Origin: Prescottella sp. R16
GTDB lineage: Bacteria; Actinomycetota; Actinomycetes; Mycobacteriales; Mycobacteriaceae
Direction: 5' to 3'
Assembly: GCF_030656875.1 (NCBI RefSeq)
Contig: NZ_CP130943.1
Span: 62,001 to 126,000, forward strand
Length of the DNA: 64,000 nucleotides
The notes below the pieces were generated by a model. The model did not search any database, had not been told where the DNA came from, and worked only from the letters and a program-made list of their open reading frames with translations. This document shows positions 18,547 to 28,900 of this stretch, piece by piece (positions within the stretch are counted from its first letter, which is position 1; each line of letters begins with the position of its first letter). A program made the position numbers and the translations under genes.

Positions 18547-20871
18547 GTGTCGAGTTTCGATCGAACTGTTCTGCCCGTCCCGGACGAGGTGTTGGGTGGC
18601 CGTGCGGGTGCGCCTGCCGGCGCCGGTGTCAATCTGTCCCGACTGCGGGCGCCGGCGGGTGCGCCGAATGTGGTGGTGGTATTGATCGACGATATGGGTT
18701 TCGCGGCATCGTCGACTTTCGGTGGACCGTGTCATATGCCGACGGCGGATCGGTTGGCGTCGGGTGGCTTGCGCTACTCCAAGTTTCATACGACGGCGTT
18801 GTGTAGTCCTACTCGTCAGGCGTTGATGACCGGGCGTAACCATCACGCGGTCAACATGGGGACGATCACCAACCTTGCCACGCCTGTGCCCGGTTACACC
18901 TCGGTGCGGCCGCAGAGTGCGGTGACGTTGGCGGAAGTATTGCGGCTCAACGGTTACAACACCGGTGCTTTCGGGAAGATGCATCAGACCCCGCCGTGGG
19001 AAGTCAGTCCTGTCGGGCCTTTCGATCGCTGGCCCACCGGGGAGGGTTTCGAGAAGTTCTACGGGATCGTGTCCGGTGAGACCAATCAGTGGGATCCGTT
19101 GCTCTTCGAGGGGACGACTCCGGTCGACTACCCGGGCGAGGGATATCACTTCAGTGAGGACATCGTGTCCAGGTCGATCGAGTGGGTGCAGAGCCAGAAG
19201 TCGCTTGCTCCCGAGGATCCGTTCTTCCTCTACCTTTCCTTCGGCGCAACTCATGCCCCGCACCATGTTCCGCAGTCGTGGATCGACAAGTACAAGGGTC
19301 GTTTCGACCACGGTTGGGACGCCGAGAGGGAACGTATCGTCGAAGTTCAGCGTCGGCTCGGGCTGGTTTCCGACGACTGCGAGCTCACGGCTCGACACGC
19401 GGAGATCCCGGCGTGGGCGGATCTGACCGACGACGAGCGCACCGTTGCGGCCCGTCTGATGGAGGCGTTCGCCGGGTTCGCCGAGCACACCGATGCACAG
19501 GTGGGGCGTTTGGTGGATGCGCTCGAAACCATGGACGCCATGGACAATACGATCTTCTTCTACATTCTCGGTGACAACGGCGCCTCGGCCGAGGGCGGGG
19601 TGTCGGGTGCGATCAACGAGATAGCAAGTCTCAACGGTGTTCACGATGAGACCGCGAACATTCTGTCGAACATCGATCTCATCGGCGGCCCGCATGCCTA
19701 CAACCATTATCCGGCGGGCTGGGCGCATGCCACCAACACGCCGTACCAGTGGACCAAGCAGGTGGCCTCGCATTGGGGTGGTACTCGTGTCGGCATGATC
19801 ACGCACTGGCCGGCCGGTATCGAGAGCCGGGGCGGGATCCGGCATCAGTGGCATCACGTCATCGACATCATGCCGACCGTTCTCGAGGCGGCGTCCCTGC
19901 CTCTGCCGGCGGTCGTCAACGGTGTCGAGCAGCAGCGCACCGACGGGCTCAGCATGATGTACACCTTCGACGACGCCGACGCCGAGGACCGTCATCGCAC
20001 GCAGTACTTCGAGATGTTCGGTAACCGCGGCATCTACCACGAGGGGTGGATGGCGTGCACGAAACATGTTACGCCCTGGGATAATTCACCTAATCAGAGG
20101 GCTTTCGCGGAAGATGTCTGGGAGCTGTATGCCCCCGATGACTGGAGTCAGGCACGTAATCTGGCCCACGAGAATCCGGAGAAATTGCGGGAGTTGCAGG
20201 AGCGCTTCGAGATCGAGGCCGAGAAGAACAATGTGTTGCCGCTGGACGATCGACGAGTGGAACGATTCAACCCTGACCTCGCGGGTCGTCCCGACCTGCT
20301 GAACGGTCGCACGAGTACGACACTGCGTCCCGGAATGAAGCGGCTACCGGAGGCGGCCGTCCCGAACGTCAAGAACAAGTCGCATGCGATCACCGCGCAG
20401 GTGGTCCTGCCCGACGAACCCACCGAGGGCGTCATCCTTTCTCAGGGAGGACGTTTCGGGGGATGGGTGCTGTACTTCGTCGACGGCGTCCTGCACTACA
20501 GCCACAACTGGCTGGGCCTGGACCGCTACGACGTGGTTGCCGGCGATCGGGTTTCCCCGGGACGCCACGAGATCCGCTACGAGTTCCTGGTCGACGAGAT
20601 CGAGGGCTACGGACGCGGTGGCGAGGGCCGACTCTATGTCGATTCCGAACTCGTCGGAGTCGGCCGGATCGACCGGACGGTGCCCTTCCACTCCGGATCC
20701 TCGGGCAGCACCGACGTCGGCTGCGACACGGCCGCACCCGTCGTCGACGACTACCGGACCCGACGGGGCGAGTTCACCGGCGACATCGCCTCGGTCACGG
20801 TCGCCATCGGTGACGAGGTCTCCGACATCCCCGCCCGGGTCAGCTTCGACATCGAAATGAGCATCCAGTGA
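18547..20871 (+). CDS. Arylsulfatase, type I formylglycine-dependent (1 of 3)
   Basis: A 774-residue sulfatase of the large mycobacterial AtsA/AtsD type. The calcium site starts with D48-D49. The modification motif is C86-S-P-T-R90, where the cysteine is converted to formylglycine. The usual GKWHLG motif is changed to GKMHQTPPWE; Lys and His are kept. Motifs DNGASAEGG and HWGGTRVGMITHWP complete the catalytic core. About 190 C-terminal residues form a beta-rich extra domain. The GTG at 18547 lies eight bases after GAGAGG. There is no signal peptide, so it acts in the cytoplasm on imported sulfate esters. The stop overlaps the next sulfatase start (GTGA). Confidence 0.92.
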   Translation: MSSFDRTVLPVPDEVLGGRAGAPAGAGVNLSRLRAPAGAPNVVVVLIDDMGFAASSTFGGPCHMPTADRLASGGLRYSKFHTTALCSPTRQALMTGRNHHAVNMGTITNLATPVPGYTSVRPQSAVTLAEVLRLNGYNTGAFGKMHQTPPWEVSPVGPFDRWPTGEGFEKFYGIVSGETNQWDPLLFEGTTPVDYPGEGYHFSEDIVSRSIEWVQSQKSLAPEDPFFLYLSFGATHAPHHVPQSWIDKYKGRFDHGWDAERERIVEVQRRLGLVSDDCELTARHAEIPAWADLTDDERTVAARLMEAFAGFAEHTDAQVGRLVDALETMDAMDNTIFFYILGDNGASAEGGVSGAINEIASLNGVHDETANILSNIDLIGGPHAYNHYPAGWAHATNTPYQWTKQVASHWGGTRVGMITHWPAGIESRGGIRHQWHHVIDIMPTVLEAASLPLPAVVNGVEQQRTDGLSMMYTFDDADAEDRHRTQYFEMFGNRGIYHEGWMACTKHVTPWDNSPNQRAFAEDVWELYAPDDWSQARNLAHENPEKLRELQERFEIEAEKNNVLPLDDRRVERFNPDLAGRPDLLNGRTSTTLRPGMKRLPEAAVPNVKNKSHAITAQVVLPDEPTEGVILSQGGRFGGWVLYFVDGVLHYSHNWLGLDRYDVVAGDRVSPGRHEIRYEFLVDEIEGYGRGGEGRLYVDSELVGVGRIDRTVPFHSGSSGSTDVGCDTAAPVVDDYRTRRGEFTGDIASVTVAIGDEVSDIPARVSFDIEMSIQ

Positions 20872-23195
20872 ACACCTTTCGCTCATACCCCGAATCACAG
20901 CCGCATCCCGGACCCATCGGCCGGACGACCGCGGACTCGGAACCGGCATGGCCTGTTGCCGCCAAAGCTCCCGCACATGCCAAGAACGTTATCGTCGTGC
21001 TGCTCGATGACGTCGGCTTCGCTCAGTTCGGGTGCTTCGGGGGCCTCGGTGGGCGACTCGAAACCCCGAACATCGACCGGCTGGCCGGCAGCGGTACGCG
21101 CTTCAACAATTTTCATACGACCCCTCTGTGCTCGCCGACCCGGGCCGCTCTGATGACAGGGAGGAACGCGCACTCGGTCGGAGTCGGAGTCATCATGGAG
21201 TACTCCACCGGGTACCCCGGCTATCACTCGAGGATCCCCAAGTCGGCGGCGATGCTGCCCGCGGTGCTCAAGGAGAACGGCTACTCCACCATGGCTCTCG
21301 GCAAGTGGCACCTGACCCCGGACTGGGAAAGCGGGCCGTGGGGACCGTTCGACCGCTGGCCGCTGGGGCAGGGCTTCGAGCGCTACTACGGATTCCTGCC
21401 GGGGGAGACGTCGCAGTGGGCTCCTGAGCTCGTCGAGGACAATCGATACCTCGAGGGTCGCCCGCTCGACAAGGAGAACTACCACCTCTCAGAGGATCTC
21501 GTCGATCACGCGATCGAATGGATTGCCTCGCAGAAGACGATCTCCCCGACGAAACCCTTCTTCACCTACCTCGCGTTCGGTGCAGCACACGCGCCGCACC
21601 ACGCACCGGCCGAGTGGATCGAGAAGTACCGGGGCTGCTTCGACGAGGGCTGGGACGTCGTCCGCAAGGAAACCCTGGCCCGCCAGATCGAACTCGGCGT
21701 CGTTCCCACGGGAACACCGCTGCCCGAACACAATCCAGGCGTACGGAACTGGGACGACATCGACGCCGCAGAGCAGCAACTGCTCGTGCGGCAGATGGAA
21801 GTCTTCGCCGGCTTCCTGGGCCACACCGATCACCAGATCGGACGCCTTGTGACGTACCTGGAAGAACACGGTCTTCTCGACGACACCGTGATCCTCGTGC
21901 ACACCGACAACGGCGCCAGTGCCGAGGGCGGAATGCACGGCATGTTCAATGAGATGAGCTTCTTCAACCGGGTCCCGGAAACCGTCGAAGACATGCGGGA
22001 ACGTATGGACGAATGGGGCTCGCCGACGAGCCATCCGCATTATGCGACCGGCTGGGCCGAGGTCGGGAACACGCCACAGCGGTGGTACAAGGTCAACACC
22101 CACGAGGGCGGAACCCGGGTGCCGATGGTGATGCACTGGCCCGGCCGCGCAGAACCCGGAAGCGTCGCATCGCCGTACGTGCACGTCGTCGATGTCGTGC
22201 CGACGCTCCTCGAAGGCTTGGGCATCGAGATGCCCGCGGTCGTGAACGGGTACGAGCAGATGCCCCTGGAGGGCCACAGTTTCCTCGGTGCCATCGACGA
22301 TCCGTCGCTCGGATCGACGAACCGGTCGCAGCATTTCGAATGTTTCGGGCACCGGGCGGTCTACCGGGACGGCTGGAAGGCCGTGACGACGCACTGGACG
22401 ACAGCGCAGGCATTCCGGGTCGGAACTCATGATCGGCCCACCCATGACGGTGACTGGAACGCCGACGAGTGGGAGCTCTACCACCTCGACGAGGACTTCA
22501 ACGAGGTCGACAACCTTGCCGATACACACCCGGAACTGCTCGGTGAACTGGTCGACGAATGGTGGAGCCTGGCCGAGAAGCACAATGTGCTTCCGCTGGA
22601 CGACACCGGCTCACCGCGGTCACTGCAGCCTCGTCCGAGCGGGTCGGAACAGTCGCCCGTCTACACCTATGACACCCCGATCATCCTGACTCGATCGACG
22701 TCCCCGGCCATGTTCCGTCAGCCGTTCGTTCTCACCGCAGACGTCACGACGGGTGTGGACACGCGCGGCGTGATCTTCTCCTTCGGCAATGCCAACGGCG
22801 GTGTGTCCTTGTTCCTGGACGAGGGACGTGTCTCCTTCGTCTCGAACTTCTTGGGACGGGAGCACTATCACGGCTCGGCGCAGGAGCCACTGCCGGCGGG
22901 ACGCCACACGATCCTGGTCGATTTCAAGCAGTCGGACGACGGATCGGCGAGCGCGGCGTGTTCCGTCGACGGGACCACCGAATTCGAGATCCGGATCGAT
23001 CGGACCAACCCGATCCTGTGGGCGGTGGCCCAGGGGCTCGAGGTCGGCACCGACACGGTGTCGCCCGTCTGGCCCGGGTATGTGAGCCCGGCTCGCTTCA
23101 CCGGCCGCGTCCATCTGGTCACGGTGCAACTACCGGCAGGCGAGGATGCTCCCGACCTGGAGGCGGAGGATCGAGTTGCCCGCGTACGGCAATGA
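20868..23195 (+). CDS. Arylsulfatase, type I formylglycine-dependent (2 of 3)
   Basis: A 775-residue sulfatase translated from a GTG that overlaps the previous stop. Metal ligands D47-D48 and the modification motif C88-S-P-T-R92 are present. Unlike its neighbours it keeps the standard GKWHLTPDWE motif. DNGASAEGG and HEGGTRVPMVMHWP form the rest of the active site. The C-terminal beta-rich domain is present. It is clearly diverged from the adjoining copy, so the tandem pair probably splits the substrate range. Cytoplasmic by absence of a signal peptide. No formylglycine-generating enzyme gene is seen in the window. Confidence 0.92.
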   Translation: MNTFRSYPESQPHPGPIGRTTADSEPAWPVAAKAPAHAKNVIVVLLDDVGFAQFGCFGGLGGRLETPNIDRLAGSGTRFNNFHTTPLCSPTRAALMTGRNAHSVGVGVIMEYSTGYPGYHSRIPKSAAMLPAVLKENGYSTMALGKWHLTPDWESGPWGPFDRWPLGQGFERYYGFLPGETSQWAPELVEDNRYLEGRPLDKENYHLSEDLVDHAIEWIASQKTISPTKPFFTYLAFGAAHAPHHAPAEWIEKYRGCFDEGWDVVRKETLARQIELGVVPTGTPLPEHNPGVRNWDDIDAAEQQLLVRQMEVFAGFLGHTDHQIGRLVTYLEEHGLLDDTVILVHTDNGASAEGGMHGMFNEMSFFNRVPETVEDMRERMDEWGSPTSHPHYATGWAEVGNTPQRWYKVNTHEGGTRVPMVMHWPGRAEPGSVASPYVHVVDVVPTLLEGLGIEMPAVVNGYEQMPLEGHSFLGAIDDPSLGSTNRSQHFECFGHRAVYRDGWKAVTTHWTTAQAFRVGTHDRPTHDGDWNADEWELYHLDEDFNEVDNLADTHPELLGELVDEWWSLAEKHNVLPLDDTGSPRSLQPRPSGSEQSPVYTYDTPIILTRSTSPAMFRQPFVLTADVTTGVDTRGVIFSFGNANGGVSLFLDEGRVSFVSNFLGREHYHGSAQEPLPAGRHTILVDFKQSDDGSASAACSVDGTTEFEIRIDRTNPILWAVAQGLEVGTDTVSPVWPGYVSPARFTGRVHLVTVQLPAGEDAPDLEAEDRVARVRQ

Positions 23196-23300
23196 TGCAG
23201 GCACCGCCGCGATCCGTCGCTCGGGAGGGATACTCGACCTCGACGCCCATTCCCGGGCGTTCGGTGCGGGATCCCGTCGATCCGGGCGGAGAGTGGGTGC

Positions 23301-23762
23301 TCAGGCCGACGGTCGCGGCCAGGGACGGCCGTCGAGGCGTTCGATGTCGATGTTGAACCGCTCGAGGTAACCGGCGAATGCGGCGACGTCGTCGACGGTC
23401 CAGTCGGCGAGGACCCTGTCGAGGCCGTCGATGGTGCCGGCGCGTTCGGCATCGAGGCGTTCCTGTCCCTCGTCGGTGACGCGGTATTTGCGGGCCATGC
23501 CACCGTCGGGATCGGGGATGCGTTCGACGAGTCCGGCGTCGAGGATCGCGGTGGTCTGCCGGTGCAGGGTCGAGGTGTCGAGGCCGAGGGCGTCGCTGAG
23601 TTGGCCGATGGACATCGGTCCTTCCATGCTCAGGCGGCTGAGCAGGATGTAGGCGCTGGTGTCGAGGTGTCCGGTGCGGCGTCGGGGTCGGGGGCTGTTG
23701 AGGCGCAGGTGGCGGCCGAGCACCATCGTCTCGAATTCGATCAGGTGCGTGGGCTTGTCCAT
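23301..23762 (-). CDS. MarR-family transcriptional regulator
   Basis: A 153-residue winged-helix protein. Helix-turn-helix residues lie around MSIGQLSDALGLDTSTLHRQ, and the wing is around RIPDPDGGMARKYRVTDEG. The start at 23762 (MDKPTHL) follows GAGAGG; the ATG at 23789 has no ribosome site. It is divergent from an MFS pump, and the 139-bp gap carries three evenly spaced palindromes. This is the standard arrangement of a MarR repressor that controls an efflux pump and itself. The ligand is unknown. Confidence 0.9.
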   Translation of the reverse strand: MDKPTHLIEFETMVLGRHLRLNSPRPRRRTGHLDTSAYILLSRLSMEGPMSIGQLSDALGLDTSTLHRQTTAILDAGLVERIPDPDGGMARKYRVTDEGQERLDAERAGTIDGLDRVLADWTVDDVAAFAGYLERFNIDIERLDGRPWPRPSA

Positions 23763-23825
23763 ACCGGTCCTCTCGTGGGTGTCCTCCATTCTGCCCGGCG
23801 GATTCCGGCAAATCGTACCCGGTTA

Positions 23826-23874
23826 TTGCACGATGCAAAGAAGTTGTACTCTGCAACGAGTTTGCATCATGCAA
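23826..23874. promoter_or_regulatory. Three phased operator copies TTGCA-N3-TGCAA
   Basis: Sites at 23826-23838 (TTGCACGATGCAA), 23844-23856 (TTGTACTCTGCAA, degenerate) and 23862-23874 (TTGCATCATGCAA) start exactly 18 bp apart. They lie between the divergent MarR and MFS genes and are the probable MarR binding sites. Cooperative binding of several dimers is likely from the even spacing. Confidence 0.8.
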
Positions 23875-23901
23875 TACCAATGATCGAGAAGGGATCCGCA
23901 C

Positions 23902-25350
23902 GTGGAACACCCCGAGCCCGAGGTCCGCTCGGGCGGCATCGTCGCCGTACTGGCGGTGGCCGGCATCGTCGCCGCACTCATGCAGACGCTGGTGGTGCCG
24001 CTGATCGGCGATCTGCCCCGCATCCTCGACACGAACGCCTCGAACGCGTCGTGGGTCATCACCGTGACCCTGCTCGTGGGCGCCGTGGCCACGCCGGTCA
24101 CCGGACGCCTCGGTGACCTGCTCGGCAAGCGCCGGATGCTGCTGTTCTGTGCGTTCCCGCTCGTCGCCGGCTCGGTGCTGTGCGCGCTCGCGTCGTCCCT
24201 CGTGCCGATGATCGTCGGTCGCGGCCTGCAGGGTCTCGGCATGGGCATGGTGCCACTGGGTATCAGTGCCCTGCGTGAGCTGGTGCCCCCGCGGAAACTC
24301 GGCTCGTCGATCGCGCTCATGAGCGCGACGATGGGTATCGGCGGCGCCCTCGGTCTGCCCATCGCCGCGGCCGTCATCGAGAACACCAGCTGGCGGGCGC
24401 TGTTCTGGGGATGCGCGGTGCTCAGTGTGCTCATCGGCCTGCTGATCTGGCGGCTGATCCCGGCCACCCCGGCGATGGCCCCCGAGGGACGATTCGACTT
24501 CGTGGGCGCGGCCGGTCTCGGTGTCGGTCTCGTGTGCCTGCTGCTCGCGGTGTCCAAGGGCGGCACCTGGGGCTGGGGCAGCAGCACCACCCTCGGGCTC
24601 TTCGCCGCCGCGGTCGTCGTGCTCGTGGCGTGGGGCTGGTGGGAGCTGCGTACTCGGGATCCGCTGGTGAACCTGCGTCTGGCGGCGGGCCGGCAGGTGC
24701 TGTTCACGAATGCGGCGTCGGTCGTCGTCGGTTTCTCGATGTACGCGCAGTCGCTGATCGTCCCGCAGTTGATGCAGTTGCCCGAGTCCACGGGTTACGG
24801 GCTGGGGCAGTCGATGCTCGCGATGGGTCTGTGGATGGCGCCCGGTGGTTTCGTGATGATGGCCGTCTCGCCGATCGGGGCGAAGCTGTCGGCGGTGCGG
24901 GGTCCCAAGGTCACACTGTTCGTCGGTGCACTGATCATCGCGCTCGGTTACGGCTCGTCGATGTTCCTGATGGGCTCGACGTGGGGTCTGATGCTGGTGG
25001 TGTGCATCTGCAGCACCGGCACCGGGTTCGCGTACGGCACCATGCCGGCCCTGATCATGAGCGCCGTGCCGCCGTCGGAGACCGGTTCGGCCAACAGCTT
25101 CAACACGCTGATGCGGTCGGTCGGTACCTCGGTCGCCGCGGCCGTCGTGGGTGTGGTGCTGGCGCAGATGAGTTTCGACGCCGGTGGCGGTCACACGCTG
25201 CCCACCGAGGCCGGTTTCCGTACGGGGCTGCTGATCGGGTGCGGTGTCGCCCTCGTCGCCGCCCTGATCGCGCTGGCGATCCCGGGTCGCTCGCCCGCGA
25301 CGATCCGGGTCGAGGAGGACGACATCGAAACCGCGCCGGCACGGGTGTGA
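23902..25350 (+). CDS. MFS drug:proton antiporter, DHA2 (14-helix) family
   Basis: A 482-residue membrane protein with about 14 hydrophobic segments. Motif A lies in the first cytoplasmic loop (GRLGDLLGKRRM), and a proline/glycine-rich motif C is in helix 5 (MGIGGALGLPIAAAV). These pumps export drugs, dyes or toxic metabolites using the proton gradient. It starts at a GTG with AGAAGGGA upstream. Control by the divergent MarR protein is inferred from the operator array between them. A hairpin about 90 bp downstream may end the transcript. Confidence 0.9.
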   Translation: MEHPEPEVRSGGIVAVLAVAGIVAALMQTLVVPLIGDLPRILDTNASNASWVITVTLLVGAVATPVTGRLGDLLGKRRMLLFCAFPLVAGSVLCALASSLVPMIVGRGLQGLGMGMVPLGISALRELVPPRKLGSSIALMSATMGIGGALGLPIAAAVIENTSWRALFWGCAVLSVLIGLLIWRLIPATPAMAPEGRFDFVGAAGLGVGLVCLLLAVSKGGTWGWGSSTTLGLFAAAVVVLVAWGWWELRTRDPLVNLRLAAGRQVLFTNAASVVVGFSMYAQSLIVPQLMQLPESTGYGLGQSMLAMGLWMAPGGFVMMAVSPIGAKLSAVRGPKVTLFVGALIIALGYGSSMFLMGSTWGLMLVVCICSTGTGFAYGTMPALIMSAVPPSETGSANSFNTLMRSVGTSVAAAVVGVVLAQMSFDAGGGHTLPTEAGFRTGLLIGCGVALVAALIALAIPGRSPATIRVEEDDIETAPARV

Positions 25351-25441
25351 CCAGGGGATTCATGTTCCGGATCGGCAGCTGTGACGAGGTTTCCGGATCC
25401 GTGTGAGTCAAACGTTCAACTGATGCTAATCTTCGTCGTGC

Positions 25442-25474
25442 ACTGGCCGCAGCTGTCCACTCGCTGCGGCCAGT
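25442..25474 (+). terminator. Hairpin downstream of the MFS gene
   Basis: Arms ACTGGCCGCAG and CTGCGGCCAGT (11 bp, perfect) enclose an 11-nt loop, 91 bp after the MFS stop. The following TAGCTATATT is only weakly T-rich. An attenuator or part of a small RNA is the alternative. Confidence 0.6.
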
Positions 25475-25928
25475 AGCTATATTCGCACCCGGTTGTGCCC
25501 GGGTTGCTGTTTCACGGGAAACCGTCCGACACCGTCGTGTCACCTCCCCGCTGCCGGACCGTCGACGGATCGTGTCGAGGTCGCAATCGCAGGCTCTCCC
25601 GTCGGAGGAATATGCCTCCTAGGCTGTGACGTGGATTGCAGTCGCTCGATCGACGTCTGTAAATCCGCAGGTCATCGGGTGGAAAGGGGAACCTTGCTTG
25701 CATTTCCGCCGGGTACGTGAATTAACCTTTTCTCAACACGGTGGACTCATCGACGTATGAAACCCCCTGAGCAACGTCGCCAGGGTGGACGTCAGTCCCG
25801 TGCCGAGGCTCAACGAGGAGCCCTTCTCGGTCGGTGCCGCACAGTGTCGTGCAGGTACATGCTCTGCAGTTGTATGACCATCAGCGCTGCTGGTCGTCGG
25901 TGCATTTACGCATACGAAGGCAGTAGGT
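25475..25928 (+). promoter_or_regulatory. Long leader region of gltB, no gene seen
   Basis: These 454 bp contain short open frames without ribosome sites or protein-like composition. An AT-richer patch (GTGAATTAACCTTTTC, near 25717-25732) about 200 bp before gltB could hold the promoter, which would leave a long untranslated leader. I see no clear riboswitch fold by eye. Nitrogen control of gltB is expected from the enzyme's role, but no known operator was recognised. Confidence 0.35.
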
Positions 25929-28900
25929 ATGAAGCATCTTCCCGGGCCCCAAGGGCTCTACCACCCGGCGAACGAGCACGATGCGTGTGGCGTCGCGTTC
26001 GTCGTCGACATGCACGGTCGTCGCAGTCGGGACATCGTCGAAAAGGCGATCACCGCGCTCGTGAACCTCGAGCACCGCGGCGCTGCGGGCTCCGAGCCCA
26101 ACACGGGTGACGGCGCCGGCATCCTGCTCCAGGTCCCGGATCGCTTCCTGCGTGCTGTCGTCGACTTCGAGCTGCCCGCGGAGGGCGCGTACGCCACGGG
26201 TATGGCGTTCCTCCCGCAGGGCGAGGCCGCCGCCGACGAGGCCGCCGCGGGTGTCGAGAAGATCGTCGCCGAGGAGGGCCTGACGGTTCTCGGCTGGCGC
26301 GCGGTCCCCACCGACGACTCGTCGCTCGGTTCGCTGGCCCGCGCCGCGATGCCGACGTTCCGTCAGGTGTTCATCGGAAGCACCGGTGCCGCCGCGGACG
26401 CGGTCACGGGCATGGACCTGGAGCGCCGCGCGTACGTCATCCGCAAGCGCGTCGAGCACGAACTCGGTACCGCCGGTGCCGGCGAGGACGGTCCGGGCCG
26501 CGAGTCGGTGTACTTCCCGAGTCTGTCCGGGCAGACGTTCGTCTACAAGGGCATGCTCACCACGCCGCAGCTCAAGGGCTTCTACCTGGACCTGCAGGAC
26601 GACCGTGTCGAGAGCGCGCTGGGCCTGGTGCACTCGCGCTTCTCCACCAACACGTTCCCGTCGTGGCCGCTGGCGCACCCGTTCCGCCGCGTCGCCCACA
26701 ACGGCGAGATCAACACCGTCAGCGGCAACGAGAACTGGATGAGGGCCCGCGAGGCGCTCATCCGCTCCGACGTGTTCGGGGAGGGGGCGCTCGAGAAGAT
26801 CTTCCCGATCTGCACCCCCGGCGCCTCGGACACCGCCCGGTTCGACGAGGTGCTCGAGTTGCTGCACCTCGGTGGCCGCAGCCTGCCGCACGCCGTGCTG
26901 ATGATGATCCCGGAGGCCTGGGAGCGGCACGAGAGCATGGACCCGGCCCGCAAGGCGTTCTACGAGTACCACTCGACGCTCATGGAGCCGTGGGACGGCC
27001 CGGCGTCGGTGTGCTTCACCGACGGCACCGTCGTCGGCGCAGTCCTCGACCGCAACGGGCTGCGTCCGTCGCGGGTGTGGGTCACCGACGACGGCCTGGT
27101 CGTGATGGCGTCCGAGGTCGGTGTCCTCGACATCGCACCGGAGAAGATCGTGCGCCGCATGCGGATGCAGCCGGGACGGATGTTCCTGGTCGACACCGCG
27201 CAGGGCCGCATCATCTCCGACGACGAGATCAAGTCGGAACTCGCTGCCGCGCAGCCGTACCAGCAGTGGATCGACGACAGTCTCGTCCACATCGACGACC
27301 TGCCCGCGCACGAGTACACGTACATGACGCACGACCGGGTCGTGTTGCGCCAGCAGATCTTCGGGTACACCAACGAAGAGGTGAACCTGCTCGTCAAGCC
27401 GATGGCGGCGACCGGTGGCGAGGCGCTCGGTTCGATGGGCACCGACACCCCGATCGCGGTGCTGTCGGCGCGTCCGCGGATGCTGTTCGACTACTTCCAG
27501 CAGCTGTTCGCGCAGGTGACGAATCCGCCGCTCGACGCGATCCGCGAGGAGATCGTCACCAGCCTCGGCGGCACTCTCGGCCCCGAGTCCGACGTGCTGA
27601 GCCCGTCGGCGCTGTCGTGCCGGCAGATCGCGCTGCCACAGCCGATCCTGCACAACGACGACCTGTCGAAGCTGATCCATCTCAACGACAACGGTGAGTT
27701 CCCGCGGTTCCGCAGTGTCGTCGTCCGCGGCGTGTACCCGGTCGCCGAGGGCGGCGAGGGATTGCGTCAGGCGCTGGACACGGTGCGGGACAAGGTGTCC
27801 GAGGCCGTCGCCGGTGGTGCGCGCCTGGTGGTGCTGTCCGACCGCGAGTCCAACGAGAAGTACGCGCCGATCCCGTCGCTGCTGCTCACCGCGGCCGTGC
27901 ACCACCATCTGGTGCGGGAGAAGACCCGCACCAAGGTGGGGCTGATCGTCGAGTCCGGTGACGCCCGCGAGGTGCACCACATGGCGGCGCTGCTCGGTTT
28001 CGGTGCGGCCGCGGTCAACCCGTACATGGCGTTCGAGACCATCGACGAGCTGATGCAGTCGGAGCAGCTGCCCGGTCTGACGCTCGACAAGGCGATCACC
28101 AACTACATCAAGGCCGCCGGCAAGGGTGTGCTGAAGGTGATGTCGAAGATGGGGATCTCGACGCTCGCGTCGTACACCGGTGCCCAGCTGTTCCAGGTGA
28201 TCGGCCTGTCGCAGGAGCTCGTCGACGAGTACTTCACCGGTCTGCACTCGAATCTGGGCGGTATCGGTCTGGACGAGATCGCGTCGGATGTTGCGGCACG
28301 CCATGCGAATGCGTACCTGGACCGTCCGGAGCTGCGGGCGCACCGCGAACTCGAGGTGGGCGGCGAGTACCAGTGGCGCCGGGAGGGCGAGTACCACCTG
28401 TTCAACCCGGACACGGTGTTCAAGCTGCAGCACGCGACCCGCACCGGTCAGTACTCGATCTTCAAGGAGTACACGACGCTGGTCGACGACCAGTCGGAGC
28501 GGTTGGCGTCGCTGCGTGGCCTGCTGAAGTTCAAATCCGGTGTGCGTCAGCCTATCTCGATCGACGAGGTCGAGCCCGCCAGCGAGATCGTCAAGCGGTT
28601 CTCGACCGGCGCGATGAGCTACGGCTCGATCTCCGCGGAGGCGCACGAGACGCTCGCGATCGCGATGAACCGCCTCGGTGCCCGCTCCAATTCCGGTGAG
28701 GGCGGAGAGGATCCGCGTCGTTTCGACGTCGAGGAGAACGGTGACTGGCGCCGGTCGGCGATCAAGCAGGTGGCGTCGGGCCGCTTCGGTGTCACCTCGC
28801 ACTATCTGACCAACTGCACCGACATCCAGATCAAGATGGCGCAGGGCGCCAAGCCCGGTGAGGGCGGCCAGCTGCCGCCGCACAAGGTGTACCCGTGGGT

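Noticed and set aside
23826..23874. Regular repeats considered as a tiny CRISPR array
   Set aside because: Units are 13-bp palindromes with 5-bp gaps, far too short, and they sit between a MarR regulator and its pump.
25757..26110. A 117-codon frame upstream of and overlapping gltB
   Set aside because: Arg-rich without a ribosome site, and it runs into gltB in another frame.
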